This document shows, one piece after another, positions 19,656-30,596 of a stretch of DNA of 64,000 bases. Made by a program: the position numbers and the translations under genes. The stretch spans positions 168,891,278 through 168,955,277 of the forward strand of contig NC_090024.1 in NCBI RefSeq assembly GCF_037176765.1, in the 5' to 3' direction. The stretch comes from Anolis sagrei (Eukaryota > Chordata > Lepidosauria > Squamata > Anolidae). Positions within the stretch are counted from its first letter, which is position 1; every line of letters starts with the position of its first letter. The notes beneath the pieces were generated by a model. The model was given only the letters and a program-made list of their open reading frames with translations, searched no databases and was not told the DNA's origin.

Positions 19656-20660
19656 GTATAACAAGTTTAATGGATGATTGCATGTTGTTGCCAGTCTTTT
19701 TCCTTCACTGGACCACAGATAACCCCTAAAACTGTGAGTATATATTATTTTATTTTAACCTAATGACCACTAGATTCCTGGATGAAAAGAAAATCAACGG
19801 CACCTCATTGTCATCTAGTTGGAATACTGTAATTATGTACAATAGACTTGCTCAATAAATGTTAGATTTTAATTAAAAGTGTCCTGCTTTCATTGTTTCT
19901 TAAGTGGAAACCCTTTAAAATTCTGGTTTCATTTCTGTCAATCATATGTGTATAGAGAGAGCTATAATTTTTCTATTTTCAGAAAAGGCATTTGATACTG
20001 TTAAAACTCACCAGTGGAATCCTAAATGATACTTTAAAAATCTTATTATTTAAAAATCTAATATTATTTTTACTGGACATTGATCAGATGCCCAACCCTA
20101 CCCGTCATGGATGCATTACTATTACATCTGTTTTATGAAGCCAAAACCAGCAACTGTCTTCATAAGTCTATATTTGTGTTTTTATACTTTCTCCTTGTAC
20201 TCTAAATTAGGCTTGATTAATGTATTATGCTTTACAATACTACAGATGGATCTACAAGTTCATTATGTGAAATAACTAAAAACTACAAAACTTATGTCAA
20301 AAACTTTTGATGTGAATAAAAAATAATATTTCTTACATTTTTTTCACATTTTTACAAATGTGCAAAATTGTTTTTCATCTTTTTATACAGCATGTTTGTT
20401 CTTCAAAAACTTAAGTAGACATTAAAGAGACAAGACTTATCACTATTCTAATCAATGTAATCTCAAAGCTACCACTACTTCTTATTAAAGGAAATATTTA
20501 TTAAAGGAAAACATTACCATCACTTACATTTTGTTCCTAGAGAAAAAAATTACATCCTTAATTGTGAAGAGAAACATATGTATTGTACTGAAAGAGTTAG
20601 CCTGATAGCAAAAAGCTCTTAAATGAAATTCTTTTTTCCATGTCCATGATTTTTTTAAAA
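19656..20660. other. Intergenic, no gene seen
   Basis: AT-rich. The part from about 20110 is duplication copy B. No ORF above about 60 codons has any recognisable content. Confidence 0.6.
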
Positions 20661-21249
20661 TACGAGGGGTATTTTTAAAGTAAGGTCCGTTTGAACATAA
20701 GTACACAACGAAAGTTTATTTCAAAAAAGTGAATTTATTTTCAGAAAGTACATACTTCACTCTATTTTTTGAACTAGTTGCCGAATTTGTTCAAACACTT
20801 ATCATACCTCTGAACCAATTTTAAAATACCCTCTTCATAAAAACTTGCTGCCTGCTCCGATAACCAAGAGTTCACTGCCATTTTCACGTCGTCGTCATTG
20901 ACGTTGTCACAGCCATCTTTGAATTGTCGTACCCACTTACGCACTTTGCTTTCACTAATAACAGTATCACCGTACACTTCACAAATCTGTCGATGAATTT
21001 CTGCAGCAGGCAGGTTCCTTGCTGACAAAAACCGTATCACTGAGTGAACCTCACATGCGGTGGGTGAGTTGATAGTCTTAAACAATTTTAAAGCACAGAA
21101 CAGAACTGAACAGGTTAGCTACAGAGTGGAAACTGAGCACAGTTGTTCCTGAGGCATGCCGGTACACGACACACATGCTCGTTGCGGTATGTGTGTGAAC
21201 TACTAGTGTCTCCAACAAAATGGACCTTACTTAAAAAATACCCCTTGTA
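20661..21249 (-). mobile_element. Tc1/mariner transposon, internally deleted
   Basis: About 585 bases with TIRs of about 30 bases (CGAGGGGTATTTTTAAAGTA at the left; the right reads inward CAAGGGGTATTTTTTAAGTA), bordered by TA at 20661-20662 and 21248-21249. Inside is a minus-strand remnant of mariner transposase. Its short length and missing catalytic core make it non-autonomous. Confidence 0.92.
20774..21085 (-). pseudogene. Mariner transposase remnant
   Basis: 103 codons. Residues 10-65 are the N-terminal helix-turn-helix region (HSVIRFLSARNLPAAEIHRQ, ESKVRKWVRQFKDG). After NVNDDD the frame jumps directly to the C-terminal SWLSEQAASFYEEGILKLVQ. The whole DD(34)D catalytic domain is deleted in frame, so it cannot cut DNA. 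Confidence 0.9.
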
Positions 21250-21372
21250 GTTAAAACCACATATGCCACAATTAGGTGTAATATCAAGTCATACAATTGC
21301 TATACAAAGAAACTGCTCTTGAATCTAATGGTAAAATGTTGAATTGTCACAGGAAGAAATCATTACAATTTT

Positions 21373-21757
21373 ACCTTGCTATCAGCCTGCCTGCAAGAAC
21401 AGGAGAGGGTCGGCGTCCTGGCTGCATCTCCCCCACACTGGTGAGAAAGCAAGCCAGGAAAGGAGGCTTTAAGAACTTCTGTCTCCCAGCTACACCCTGC
21501 TATCAACCTGCCTGCAAGAACAGGAGAGGGTCGGCGTCCTGGCTGCATCTCCCCCACACTGGTGAGAAAGCAAGCCAGGAAAGGAGGCTTTAAGAACTTT
21601 CTGTCTCCCAGCTACACCTTGCTATCAGCCTGCCTGCAAGAACAGGAGAGGGTCGGCGTCCTGGCTGCATCTCCCCCACACTGGTGAGAAAGCAAGCCAG
21701 GAAAGGAGGCTTTAAGAACTTCTGTCTCCCAGCTACACCTTGCTATCAGCCTGCCTT
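21373..21757 (+). repeat. Tandem 121-122-bp 5' monomers of L2
   Basis: About 3.2 nearly identical copies starting ACCTTGCTATCAGCCTGCCT, each with GGAGAGGGTCGGCGTCCTGG and ending in TCTGTCTCCCAGCTAC. They sit at the extreme 5' end of the element, the layout of promoter monomers in rodent L1. A promoter role is an inference. Confidence 0.9.
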
Positions 21758-23291
21758 TCTAGGCTCTACTCGTGATGTTGGCCTATGTTGTTGCTCCCTG
21801 GAGAACTATTGTGTAGCTGCTTTTTGTGAACACAAAAAGCCCTGCTGCGCCGAGCTGCCGCGACCTCGGCGTCCCTGCTGCCGCGCGGCCGCGCCTGGTC
21901 TTCCAGAGGAGGCGGGCCGCGATCCTCCATCTGTCGCAGCCGGGGCCTAATGCGTGGTCCGGCCTGCTCCGCGGCCCGTCTGCAGTGAGGCGCCCGCAGC
22001 TGCAACTCCGGTATTTTCCGGCGTCCTGACGCCCTTTGAGACCCCCTGTCCCCCGACCTTCGAGACCCCCGTCCTCCATCGCACCGGCCCTCTGCTGGTT
22101 CAGTTCGGCCTTCATCGGCTCCGGCTTGAGTCGGCCCTGTTTTGATTGAACTGTGTTGTCATCATCAGGCTGTGTGACTGTGTTGATTGAGTCTGTGTTG
22201 TACTATCTGGCTGACTATTTGTTCTGACCAAGTTTGTGTTGACCGAGCTATATTATTTCCATCTGGCTGACTGACTATTTGTGCCGACCGAGTTTGTGTT
22301 GATCGAGTTGTATTATTTCCATCTGGTTGGCTGACTGCATTCTCCAACCTCCTGTTACTGGCAAGTTTGCCTTAGGAAGAGTACCTACAGCAGCCCTGTG
22401 CCGACCGACTATTGAGACTCCTATATTCTTGTGTTGATTACTAAAACTCTCGGCCGAGTATTGTCATCCTGTGAGGGGGGGAGGGGTGGTCTGCCCGCCA
22501 TCAGGCGCGAGCCGCCCACCATCGCGGCCGTTAACTTAGAGCCCACCACCTCCGGAAGACTGAGTCGGCCACCTGTGACCAAATTACTGCCACCTTGCAT
22601 CTCGCTGATCCAATCCTGGACAAACTGTGCTGTTTGTTGTTAAGCTCGAGTTTTCACCATCTCGTCGAGCAATCCATCAAATTCGGAAGACTGTGTGGGC
22701 CACCCTCTGTTTTGGTTTGATTATTGCCATCTCCCGGCATCTCACGGTCTCCAATTTTGTGGGATACTAGTATTTATACTATCAGCACTTTAATCTATTA
22801 CATCAGTGGACTATTACTTTATTGAGCCTAAGCACCTTAATCCTTTTAATTTTGTCAACCATTTATTGAGTGTGTTAATCATCTCTGATGGTGCTAATCA
22901 TCTCTGCTTTTATTGACTACTATCGGAATCTATGCTGATCATCTTAATTGTGCTGACTGCTCCTGATGGTTGCTAACTAATTTTGACTCCATGACCAGTT
23001 GGCTACATCGAGTATTTTATTAATTGTTGTGATCTTAGCACTTTATGCCATTAGCACTTTAAATTACCTTTTTGTGGCACTTAACCAACTATAGCACTTT
23101 AATTGATTTGATAATTGATTTGATACATCCAGTGTTGAATCAGGCCTCCATGACGCACCTTATCTAACACCTTGGGTTAACTGTCAAGCCATCGCATTTA
23201 ATTGTTGTTCTACTGTGTTGTGCTGAATAAGTCTCCATCTGTACTCCAAGAGCTTATTCTTGCCCCTGACTGTGCTTAACAACTACTACCC
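21758..23291 (+). promoter_or_regulatory. L2 5' UTR with CpG-rich segment
   Basis: 21830-22110 is strongly GC- and CpG-rich, unlike its surroundings, followed by a T-rich leader. Around 22190-22330 there are about two imperfect repeats of a unit of about 65 bases (GTGTTGACCGAG / TATTATTTCCATCTGG). No ORF1 above about 70 codons with recognisable content is found, so this copy seems to encode only ORF2. Confidence 0.65.
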
Positions 23292-26200
23292 ATGTTACCA
23301 CCCACTCCTTGGCATCTGTTAATTTGGTTGCTAATTGCATATGTGGGTCATAAGAAATGGAATAGCACGGGGGAACTCGAATATAATTCAACAGGACCGG
23401 GGAACACTTGGAAAACAAAGCCATGGCAAACTGAAATTGTAACATGGCATGCAAACCGCAATGATCCTTGGTTTATTATTATAGGTATCAAATGCGTCAT
23501 GGAGGAGGGAGAGGCTTCCGTTAACCGAGGAGTCCCCATAGAAGTCGTGGTGGGGAAGGGGAGATACGGGAAAGGGAGACCTTTAATTCGGCCTAGGGAA
23601 CGTAGAACAACATTAGTAATTCCAAATCGGTCTCCTGATACGGTAAGTAGGTGTAACCAGGATGGCGGTCCCTCTGGATTGAAAGTGGTGCTGTTGAACG
23701 CCAGATCTGTCAACGGTAAAACAACTTTCATCCAGGACTTAATTCTGGATGAACGGGCAGATCTGGCGTGCATCACAGAGACCTGGCTGGACGAAGCGGG
23801 AGGTGTAAATTTGACCCAGCTTTGTCCACCCGGGTTCTCTGTGCAGCACCAACCGAGATCCGGAGGGCGGGGAGGCGGAGTTGCAGTAGTCTACAGAGAT
23901 TCCATTTCTCTGACCAGGACCCCCATCCCGCAGTCAACAAATTTTGAATGCGTCCACCTGAGGGTGGGTGACCGGGACAGATTAGGGATTCTGTTAGTGT
24001 ACCGTCCACCTCGCTGCACTACAGTCTCCCTACCTGAGCTAGCGGGGGTAGTCTCGGACCTGGCATTGGAGTCCCAACGGCTGCTTGTGCTGGGGGACTT
24101 CAACGTCCACGCCGAGGCTGCCCTAACGGGAGCGGCTCAGGACTTCATGTCTACCATGGCGACCATGGGGCTGTCCCAACAAGTATCTGGCCCCACCCAC
24201 AGTGCTGGACACACATTGGACTTGGTTTTCTGTCAGGGATGGGAGGAAGGTGGCGGTGTTGAGGAGTTATCCATCTCTCCGTTGCCATGGACCGACCACC
24301 ACCTGGTCAGCTTTAGACTTACTGCACCCCCTAACCTCTGCAGAGGTGGAGGACCCATTAAATTGGTCCGCCCCAGGAGGCTTATGGATCCGGAAGGATT
24401 CCTGATGGCTCTTGGGGATTTCCCCGCCACCTCGGTTGGTGATCCTGTTGATGCCCTGGTCACTCTCTGGAATGGGGAGATGACTAGGGCAATAGACACG
24501 ATCGCTCCAGAACGTCCCCTCTCAAGTAGCCGAACTAAACCAGCCCCTTGGTTTACTGAGGAGCTGGCGGTGTTGAAGCGAAAGAAGAGGGAACTAGAGA
24601 GCGTGTGGCGTTCGGATCCGAGCGAGCCAAACCGAACACGGTTTGTGTCCTTTTTAAGGTCATATGCCGCGGCAATAAGAGCCGCAAAGAAAACTTTCTT
24701 TGCGGCCACTATTGCGTCTGCAAAGAACCGTCCGGCTGAACTGTTCCGAGTTGTCAGAGGCCTATTAAAACCCACCATTCAGGATGGGTGCCCTGATGAC
24801 TCGGCAGCTCGCTGTGAAGCTTTTGCTCAGTTCTTTGCAGACAAAGTCGCTTTGATCCGCTCTGGACTGGACACCACATTAACGGCAGTCTCTGAGGATG
24901 TAACACGAGCATCTGCTTGTCCAATTTTGATGGATTCTTTTCAATTGGTTCAAACCGAGGATGTGGACAAGGTGCTTGGAGGAATGAGAGCTACCACATG
25001 CATCCTAGACCCCTGCCCATCCTGGCTTCTAAAGGAGGCCAGAGGGGGATTGGCCGAGTGGGTTAAGGTGGTGGTTAATGCCTCCCTTCGGGAAGGCATT
25101 TTTCCAGCCAGCTTAAAGCAAGCTGTGATAAAACCGCTGTTGAAGAAACCATCACTGGACCCCACTCAATTGGTAAACTATCGGCCTGTTTCCAATCTTC
25201 CCTTTTTGGGCAAAGTCATGGAACGTGTGGTGGCCTCACAACTCCAGGCATTCTTGGTAGACACGGATTATCTAGATCCGGCACAGTCTGGCTTTAGGCC
25301 GGGACATGGTACCGAGACAGCCTTGGTCGCCTTAGTGGATGATCTCCGTCGGGAGCTCGACAGGGGGAGTGTGTCCCTGTTGGTGCTACTCGACCTCTCA
25401 GCGGCCTTCGATACCGTCGACCACGGTATCCTTCTGGGACGCCTCGCAGGAATGGGTCTCGGAGGTACTGCTCTGCAGTGGCTCCGGTCATTCCTCGAGG
25501 GTCGGTCTCAGAAGGTGTTACTGGGGGACTCCTGTTCTACCTCACAACCTTTGTTTTGTGGGGTTCCTCAGGGTTCAATACTGTCCCCCATGTTGTTCAA
25601 CATCTACATGAAGCCGCTGGGCGAGATCATCCGGAGTTTCGGGGTGCGGTGTCATCTGTACGCAGATGATGTCCAGCTCTGTCACTCCTTTCCACCCGCT
25701 ACTAAGGAGGCTGTCGAAGTCCTGAACCGGTGCTTGGCTGCTGTGACGGTCTGGATGGGGGCGAACAAATTGAAATTGAATCCAGACAAGACAGAGGTAC
25801 TCCTGGTCAGTCGCAGGGCCGAACAGGGTATAGGGTTACAGCCTGTGTTAGACGGGGTCGCACTCCCCCTGAAGACACAGGTTCGCAGTTTGGGTGTGAT
25901 CCTGGACTCATCGCTGAGCCTGGATCCCCAGGTTTTGGCGGTGACCAGGGGAGCATTCGCACAGTTAAGACTCGTGCGCCAACTGCGACCGTACCTTGGG
26001 AAGTCTGACTTGGCCACGGTAGTCCACGCTCTGGTTACATCCCGCCTTGACTACTGCAACGCTCTCTACGTGGGGTTGCCTTTGAAGACGGCCCGGAAGC
26101 TCCAACTAGTCCAACGGGCGGCAGCCATGGTATTAACAGGAGCAGGGCGCAGGGAGCATACAACTCCCCTGCTGTACCAGCTCCACTGGCTACCGATTAG

Positions 26201-26504
26201 CTACCGAGCCCAATTCAAAGTGCTGGCTTTGACCTTTAAAGCCCTAAACGGTTCTGGTCCTACATACCTATCCGAACGCATCTCCGCCTATCAGCCCACC
26301 AGGACCCTAAGATCTTCGGGAGAGGCCCTTCTCTCCATCCCGCCTGCTTCACAGGTGCGGCTCGCGGGTACGAGAGATAGGGCCTTTTCTGTGGTGGCCC
26401 CGCAGCTTTGGAATGCCCTCCCTACTGAAATAAGATCAGCCACCTCGCTAATGGCATTTCGGAAAAAACTGAAAACTTGGATGTTCCAGCAAGTTTTCGG
26501 CTAA
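23292..26504 (+). CDS. L2 LINE ORF2: endonuclease-reverse transcriptase
   Basis: 1070 codons without interruption. APE-type endonuclease motifs at about residues 132-340: LLNARSVNGK, ITETWLDE, YRPPRC, LVLGDFNVH, GHTLDLVF, TDHHLVSF. RT at about 600-850: VNYRPVSNLPFLGKVMERVV, SGFRPGHGTETALVALVDDL, LLDLSAAFDTVDHGIL, GVPQGSILSPMLFNIYMKPL, YADDVQL, and the thumb LGVILDSSLSLD. The C-terminus carries [20 protein letters not shown] and [20 protein letters not shown], shared with the degraded L2 pieces elsewhere here. It nicks target DNA and copies the element RNA at the nick. A second start at 23499 (MEEGEASVNRG) may be the real one, as the first 69 residues are not family-like. Confidence 0.95.
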   Translation: MLPPTPWHLLIWLLIAYVGHKKWNSTGELEYNSTGPGNTWKTKPWQTEIVTWHANRNDPWFIIIGIKCVMEEGEASVNRGVPIEVVVGKGRYGKGRPLIRPRERRTTLVIPNRSPDTVSRCNQDGGPSGLKVVLLNARSVNGKTTFIQDLILDERADLACITETWLDEAGGVNLTQLCPPGFSVQHQPRSGGRGGGVAVVYRDSISLTRTPIPQSTNFECVHLRVGDRDRLGILLVYRPPRCTTVSLPELAGVVSDLALESQRLLVLGDFNVHAEAALTGAAQDFMSTMATMGLSQQVSGPTHSAGHTLDLVFCQGWEEGGGVEELSISPLPWTDHHLVSFRLTAPPNLCRGGGPIKLVRPRRLMDPEGFLMALGDFPATSVGDPVDALVTLWNGEMTRAIDTIAPERPLSSSRTKPAPWFTEELAVLKRKKRELESVWRSDPSEPNRTRFVSFLRSYAAAIRAAKKTFFAATIASAKNRPAELFRVVRGLLKPTIQDGCPDDSAARCEAFAQFFADKVALIRSGLDTTLTAVSEDVTRASACPILMDSFQLVQTEDVDKVLGGMRATTCILDPCPSWLLKEARGGLAEWVKVVVNASLREGIFPASLKQAVIKPLLKKPSLDPTQLVNYRPVSNLPFLGKVMERVVASQLQAFLVDTDYLDPAQSGFRPGHGTETALVALVDDLRRELDRGSVSLLVLLDLSAAFDTVDHGILLGRLAGMGLGGTALQWLRSFLEGRSQKVLLGDSCSTSQPLFCGVPQGSILSPMLFNIYMKPLGEIIRSFGVRCHLYADDVQLCHSFPPATKEAVEVLNRCLAAVTVWMGANKLKLNPDKTEVLLVSRRAEQGIGLQPVLDGVALPLKTQVRSLGVILDSSLSLDPQVLAVTRGAFAQLRLVRQLRPYLGKSDLATVVHALVTSRLDYCNALYVGLPLKTARKLQLVQRAAAMVLTGAGRREHTTPLLYQLHWLPISYRAQFKVLALTFKALNGSGPTYLSERISAYQPTRTLRSSGEALLSIPPASQVRLAGTRDRAFSVVAPQLWNALPTEIRSATSLMAFRKKLKTWMFQQVFG

Positions 26505-26759
26505 CCCGACGTGATGATGTTTTGATCATGGATTAGCAATCTCGGACAACGAATTGGATTGTGACTTTAATTATGAGATGTTCTGGTCTGTATTGGTGGC
26601 CCAATACTATGTATGTATATGTATGTATTTTATATTTTAATTTTATATTTTAAATTGGAATATTGTAGTTTTAAATATGCTGTAAACCGCAATGAGTCGC
26701 CGTATAGGCTGAGATATTAGCGGTATACAAGTGTACCAAATAAATAAATAAATAAATAA
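26505..26759 (+). other. L2 3' UTR and tail
   Basis: Short AT-rich UTR with the L2 signature GTAAACCGCAATGAGTCGCC at 26683-26702 and an AAATAAATAAATAAATAAAT repeat before the right target site. The same signature type ends the L2 at 31400-32088. Confidence 0.9.
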
Positions 26760-28500
26760 ATTACACACCACCTGGAACAAATATTTTGTATTAAGTGAAA
26801 TACAATATGTTTAATCCATAGTTTAGGATAATTCGTATATTTGTTTTTCAAAAACACAACTATTTCAGAACTGAAGAACAATTTCTCTTTACTTTAGCTT
26901 GTTAGCTAAACATATGCTGGTGATCCAAATATGGTACTGCTATTGATTCTTATTAGTCAAAAAAGTGGTTTGAAATATGGACAGTTGAACACCTGTGCTA
27001 TACCAATTAGGCAAAAACCACAAAGACTATTGCATCTGGAGTTGCTAGGTCCAGTTACAAATGTATCATAGCACACTTGTAATATTGTATTATGTTGAGA
27101 AACAATTGCATATGACTGTTCAGCTGTATAGCCTGTGCATCTGTTCCTGGTTTGCAAATCTGCAGTAATTATCACACTTATAGTCAATATACTGTATTTA
27201 CTCAAGTATAATATACCATAAGTGCGTAGTGCAAAAAAAGAAAGGAAACATTTTTGGTCAAATGTAAGGCATGGCTTCTCCTTTCCTGTCAGCTGTTCCA
27301 CTGCCTGCCTTAGAATAACCAAAGGGTAAAGGGATGCCATGTTTGTCTGTCAGGCCAATGCTACCCAATTGGCCTCATTCATGAGATTTTTGAAATCCTG
27401 AGTGAATGAGGCCAATTGGAAAGCCATGGCTCTTTATCAAGTTGAGACTAGTGAGTTCTAATGTGCACCTCACTTTGGGCCATGTAATTTAGCCTTAAAA
27501 GGTGAGCATTAGATTTGTGCTGATATGGTAATTAAAATGAAGTCTTGATTTTTAGATATATCCTTAGCAAACTCTGCCCTGGATAAAGACAGGAAAAATA
27601 TTATCACTCATTTCTTAGCCAAAAATGGGTCTCCTGGGATTTGGGAAACTTGGTTAGGAAGAGTAACACAGAGGTAAGTATTTATCTGGCAACACCTACC
27701 TGTTAGGTCTTAGGCTGGTTGTTACAGCATCTTAACAAAACCAGTAAATCATAATGAATTTAATTTCTTTTCAAGGACCTGGTGACAACTACTTGAGATC
27801 AACATGGGCATTGATGTCTGACTTTCTTGTTCTTGTAGAAATCGTACATAGTGTATTACTAATAAAAATTACTAGGAAATCTTCTTATACTTATGAATAG
27901 CTACTCATTGCATTAATTGATTCTAAGAAAATATAAAATTATCCTATCATTTACCACTACCACAAACTCCTCATTAATGGTTTCTCCTTGAAAATGCAGA
28001 CTAAGGAAAAAGTTCAAATAGCAGTTACACACACAAGGAGTACAGATATTAGAACAGAACCAAATGAAAAATCAGGCATAACCAACACATACAGAAAATG
28101 CTGAAAAACAGAAGGACTGCATGCTCTGTCAGTCCCATGCTTAGCTGTAAACCTAAACACATTTAGGTCCTGAAGCCAGGTGACAGCAGGGGCTTTGCCA
28201 GGCAGGGCTTGTGAGAAGGATGAAGATGAAAGGGATTTTCACCAGCATCTGAATCAAAGGCAAACATAGAGCAGCCTGACACTGAGAACTTACAGCAACC
28301 TCAAGGAAGTAGGGATACAGAGTCAGGACAGGATCAGGAGCTTCAGGAAACAGAACAGGAGCTAAGTATTCCAGCTGGGCTGCACTAAGTACTATGCTAT
28401 TCAACTGGGGAGATCTAATCTGTTGGATCGGAAGAGGGGCAACAGGCAAAAGCACTTAGGAAGTGGCATATGTAGTGGGAGTCTGGATCAGTTAGCGGTT
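26760..28500. other. Intergenic, no gene seen
   Basis: After the duplicated piece (to about 26890) this is AT-rich single-copy-like sequence. A 17-bp-armed palindrome lies at 27365-27419. No exon or long ORF is recognised. Confidence 0.6.
27365..27419. repeat. Inverted repeat, 17-bp perfect arms
   Basis: CCAATTGGCCTCATTCA at 27365-27381 and its exact complement at 27403-27419, 21-base loop. It may be a remnant of a small inverted-repeat element. Confidence 0.9.
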
Positions 28501-28745
28501 GGGAGTCATGCTGGTATAACTATTACAATGGGAACCTCTGCTATTGAAGTTTTTATTTTGGTGAGTGGATTACATTTCGGATTATGGTTTCTGTGTTTGG
28601 TGAGATTGCTTGGGAATAATGTTGGTATAACTTACAGCTGGAACCTCTGCTGGTGAAGTTTTGATGGAATCTTGATTTTGGTGAGTGGAATACATTTTAG
28701 TTTACAGCTTCTGTGTTTGGTTAGATTGCTTGGTATTGCAGTTAT
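28501..28745 (+). repeat. Imperfect direct duplication of ~115-125 bp
   Basis: 28511-28620 and 28631-28740 share GGTATAACT-ACA, GGAACCTCTGCT, TTGGTGAGTGGA-TACATTT and TTCTGTGTTTGGT-AGATTGCTTGG. The function is unknown; it could be the repeat inside an old LTR or leader. Confidence 0.7.
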
Positions 28746-30583
28746 TGGAAAGTTATACTCCCATGCTTCACCCTTGTTTGAACTGACTACTGTGTATGAC
28801 TGGACTGCCTTTTGACTATGAGATGGCGAGTGGCTGTTTTAGCAATAATTCTGAGAGGAATTTGACAGGCAGTGTGGTGAATCAGTGGGGCAATGGGAGA
28901 AACAGTTGCCCCAATCCCCACATCGCAATCTGCTTTCTCCATTACACAGAAGAAAGTGTCACTGCCCTGCTCCCCTTACCCCCTGCTGTCCCCATTCTAT
29001 CTAATGAGAACACGGGAAGTCTCCCATGTTCTCTAGGCAGCATCCTAGGATGCTTCCAGCAACCCACTGGAAGTGTCCATGTATTGTATGATGGCCTCCA
29101 GCAAGTCCGTCTTAGAAGTGTCCTAGGATGCTTTCTGAAGTCAATGTGATGAGGTCCTTACTTGGAATCAAGTTCTACTGAATTTAGTAGGACTAACATA
29201 TGAGTAGACTTGGATAGGCCCACACTGTGATATAACAGCAACAAGAATAGCTGGATGGAAGTAATACTGCAGTTTAAAAAACCTCATATTTTAGGTCAGT
29301 GTTAATAAAATGAAAACTCTGAACTGTAGCTTCACATTATTTTGAGTCCACCAAGCTGAGAAGAAGAGAAACTCTTCATGATTCAAGCTCTTATCTGCAG
29401 TTGTTAAGCAAAATTGCCATATTTTATAATATAGTAGGGCAAAAAAATTACCTGTAATCGAGACCTGACAACTGATACTTCAAGAGTGTGATTTAATGTT
29501 TACAATAATCTTGTAACAAATGCCCATCTGGAATACCAGTTAATCATTAACATGTGTTATTAATCATTTCTTGAAAATGACAAGAAGAATGCTTGCAGCT
29601 TTCAGACTGGAGAGATCAGCTTATAAAGGCAACTGGTTGCAAAAAACAAAATATAGCATCCGTATCCATGTTTGTGGGCTGCACTAGGTTGTCCAGTTTG
29701 ATTCTTTGTTATGCTTCCTGCCCAATACAGTGAAAATATAGGGTTAATATTATTTACAGGTATCCAAAGGAGGTCTTGGGAGTTATCCTCCCATCGACAC
29801 AGTTGTACTGTAATCACTTCTTGTTCACCACTAAAAAGGCACAATAAGATCACATTACAACAAAAATGTGTAATTTCACTAAATGGTGGGAGAGGAAAAT
29901 CACATGTGTCAAATCATGACTTCTACCATGCCTTCCCTTGTTGCCTTCTGCCCTGATGTGAGCACTAAGGCACTGGTGGACAGAAGCTCCTTCACACAGG
30001 TGCCCTGTTTGTGGTATATGCAGGCATGAATTCTTATTATGCAAATATATGTTCTTTGAAGAGTGTTGCAAAACAAAGTGACTTTGTGCCAAAATCACTC
30101 TCCTTGCATAGTTAACCAATTGGCTTTTGGTGTACTCTTTCTAAAGGCATAGACTCACAGGGAAGATAGGGCCACATGGTGCACTGGGTCATATTTCTGT
30201 GGTTGGATGCAGAAAAAAAATTGTTTCTTCCTATGGGAGGAAGTTTAGGTACAGTTCCAACAAACTAATGCAAGATCAAGGTAGTTTTTTTAAAAAAATG
30301 CAAGTAATTTTTTTTTTAGAAATGGGAAACTGAAAACAACATTATAATGCAACTATAACAGCAGGCCATTATTTGGATCTTGGAACAACCTGCTTTATTA
30401 ATTAAGTTTGAAAGATCACTGTTGAAGCTGTAAAGTAGAAAGAAGAACATCCAACCACAAAAAAGCCTTCTCTCCCCTCTCTCTTCAACATACTAAAAAC
30501 AGAAAATCCCTTTTCATATGTCAAACTCCTAGTTAGACATTCTCAATTACATTTGTATTTGTGCTATATTGATCTGTGGCATT
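28746..30583. other. Intergenic upstream of gene 2
   Basis: 28860-29150 is relatively GC-rich and ends in ATGTGATGAGGTCC, like stretches at 5731 and 40196; it may be a MITE. The remainder is AT-rich with no recognised gene. Confidence 0.5.
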
Positions 30584-30596
30584 TGAACTTTGACCT
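30584..30596 (+). promoter_or_regulatory. HNF4-type DR1 site upstream of CYP2J gene 2
   Basis: TGAACTTTGACCT, about 90 bases before the start codon, fits the HNF4 direct-repeat-1 consensus, which is established as a proximal liver control site in several CYP2 genes. It is followed by GTTTGTTTGAACA (FOXA-like) and, nearer the ATG, AAGATTAATTGAG (HNF1-like half site). No clear TATA box is seen. Function is inferred from match and position. Confidence 0.6.

Larger units (their letters stand above)
21368..26759 (+). mobile_element. Full-length L2-clade LINE with uninterrupted ORF
   Basis: A 5.4 kb element: 3.2 tandem 5' monomers, a GC-rich then T-rich 5' UTR, a single 1070-codon ORF with endonuclease and reverse transcriptase, a short 3' UTR and an (AAAT)n-type tail. 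The likely target duplication is the short ATTACA (21362-21367 and 26760-26765). The aligned duplication copy at about 19060-19100 shows the unoccupied state. An intact ORF and CpG-rich leader argue for a recent insertion. Whether it moves today cannot be told from sequence. Confidence 0.93.
20110..26890. repeat. Intergenic segmental duplication, copy B
   Basis: Counterpart of copy A (16920-19250); alignable single-copy text is interrupted by a mariner (20661-21249) and a full-length L2 (21368-26759). Both insertions are absent from copy A, so both came after the local duplication. Confidence 0.7.

Noticed and set aside
21373-21757. Regular repeats resembling a CRISPR array
   Set aside because: The units are contiguous 121-122-bp monomers with no spacers, in vertebrate DNA, at the 5' end of a LINE.
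24233-24778. 181-codon minus-strand ORF
   Set aside because: Antisense shadow of the L2 ORF2; no recognisable domain.
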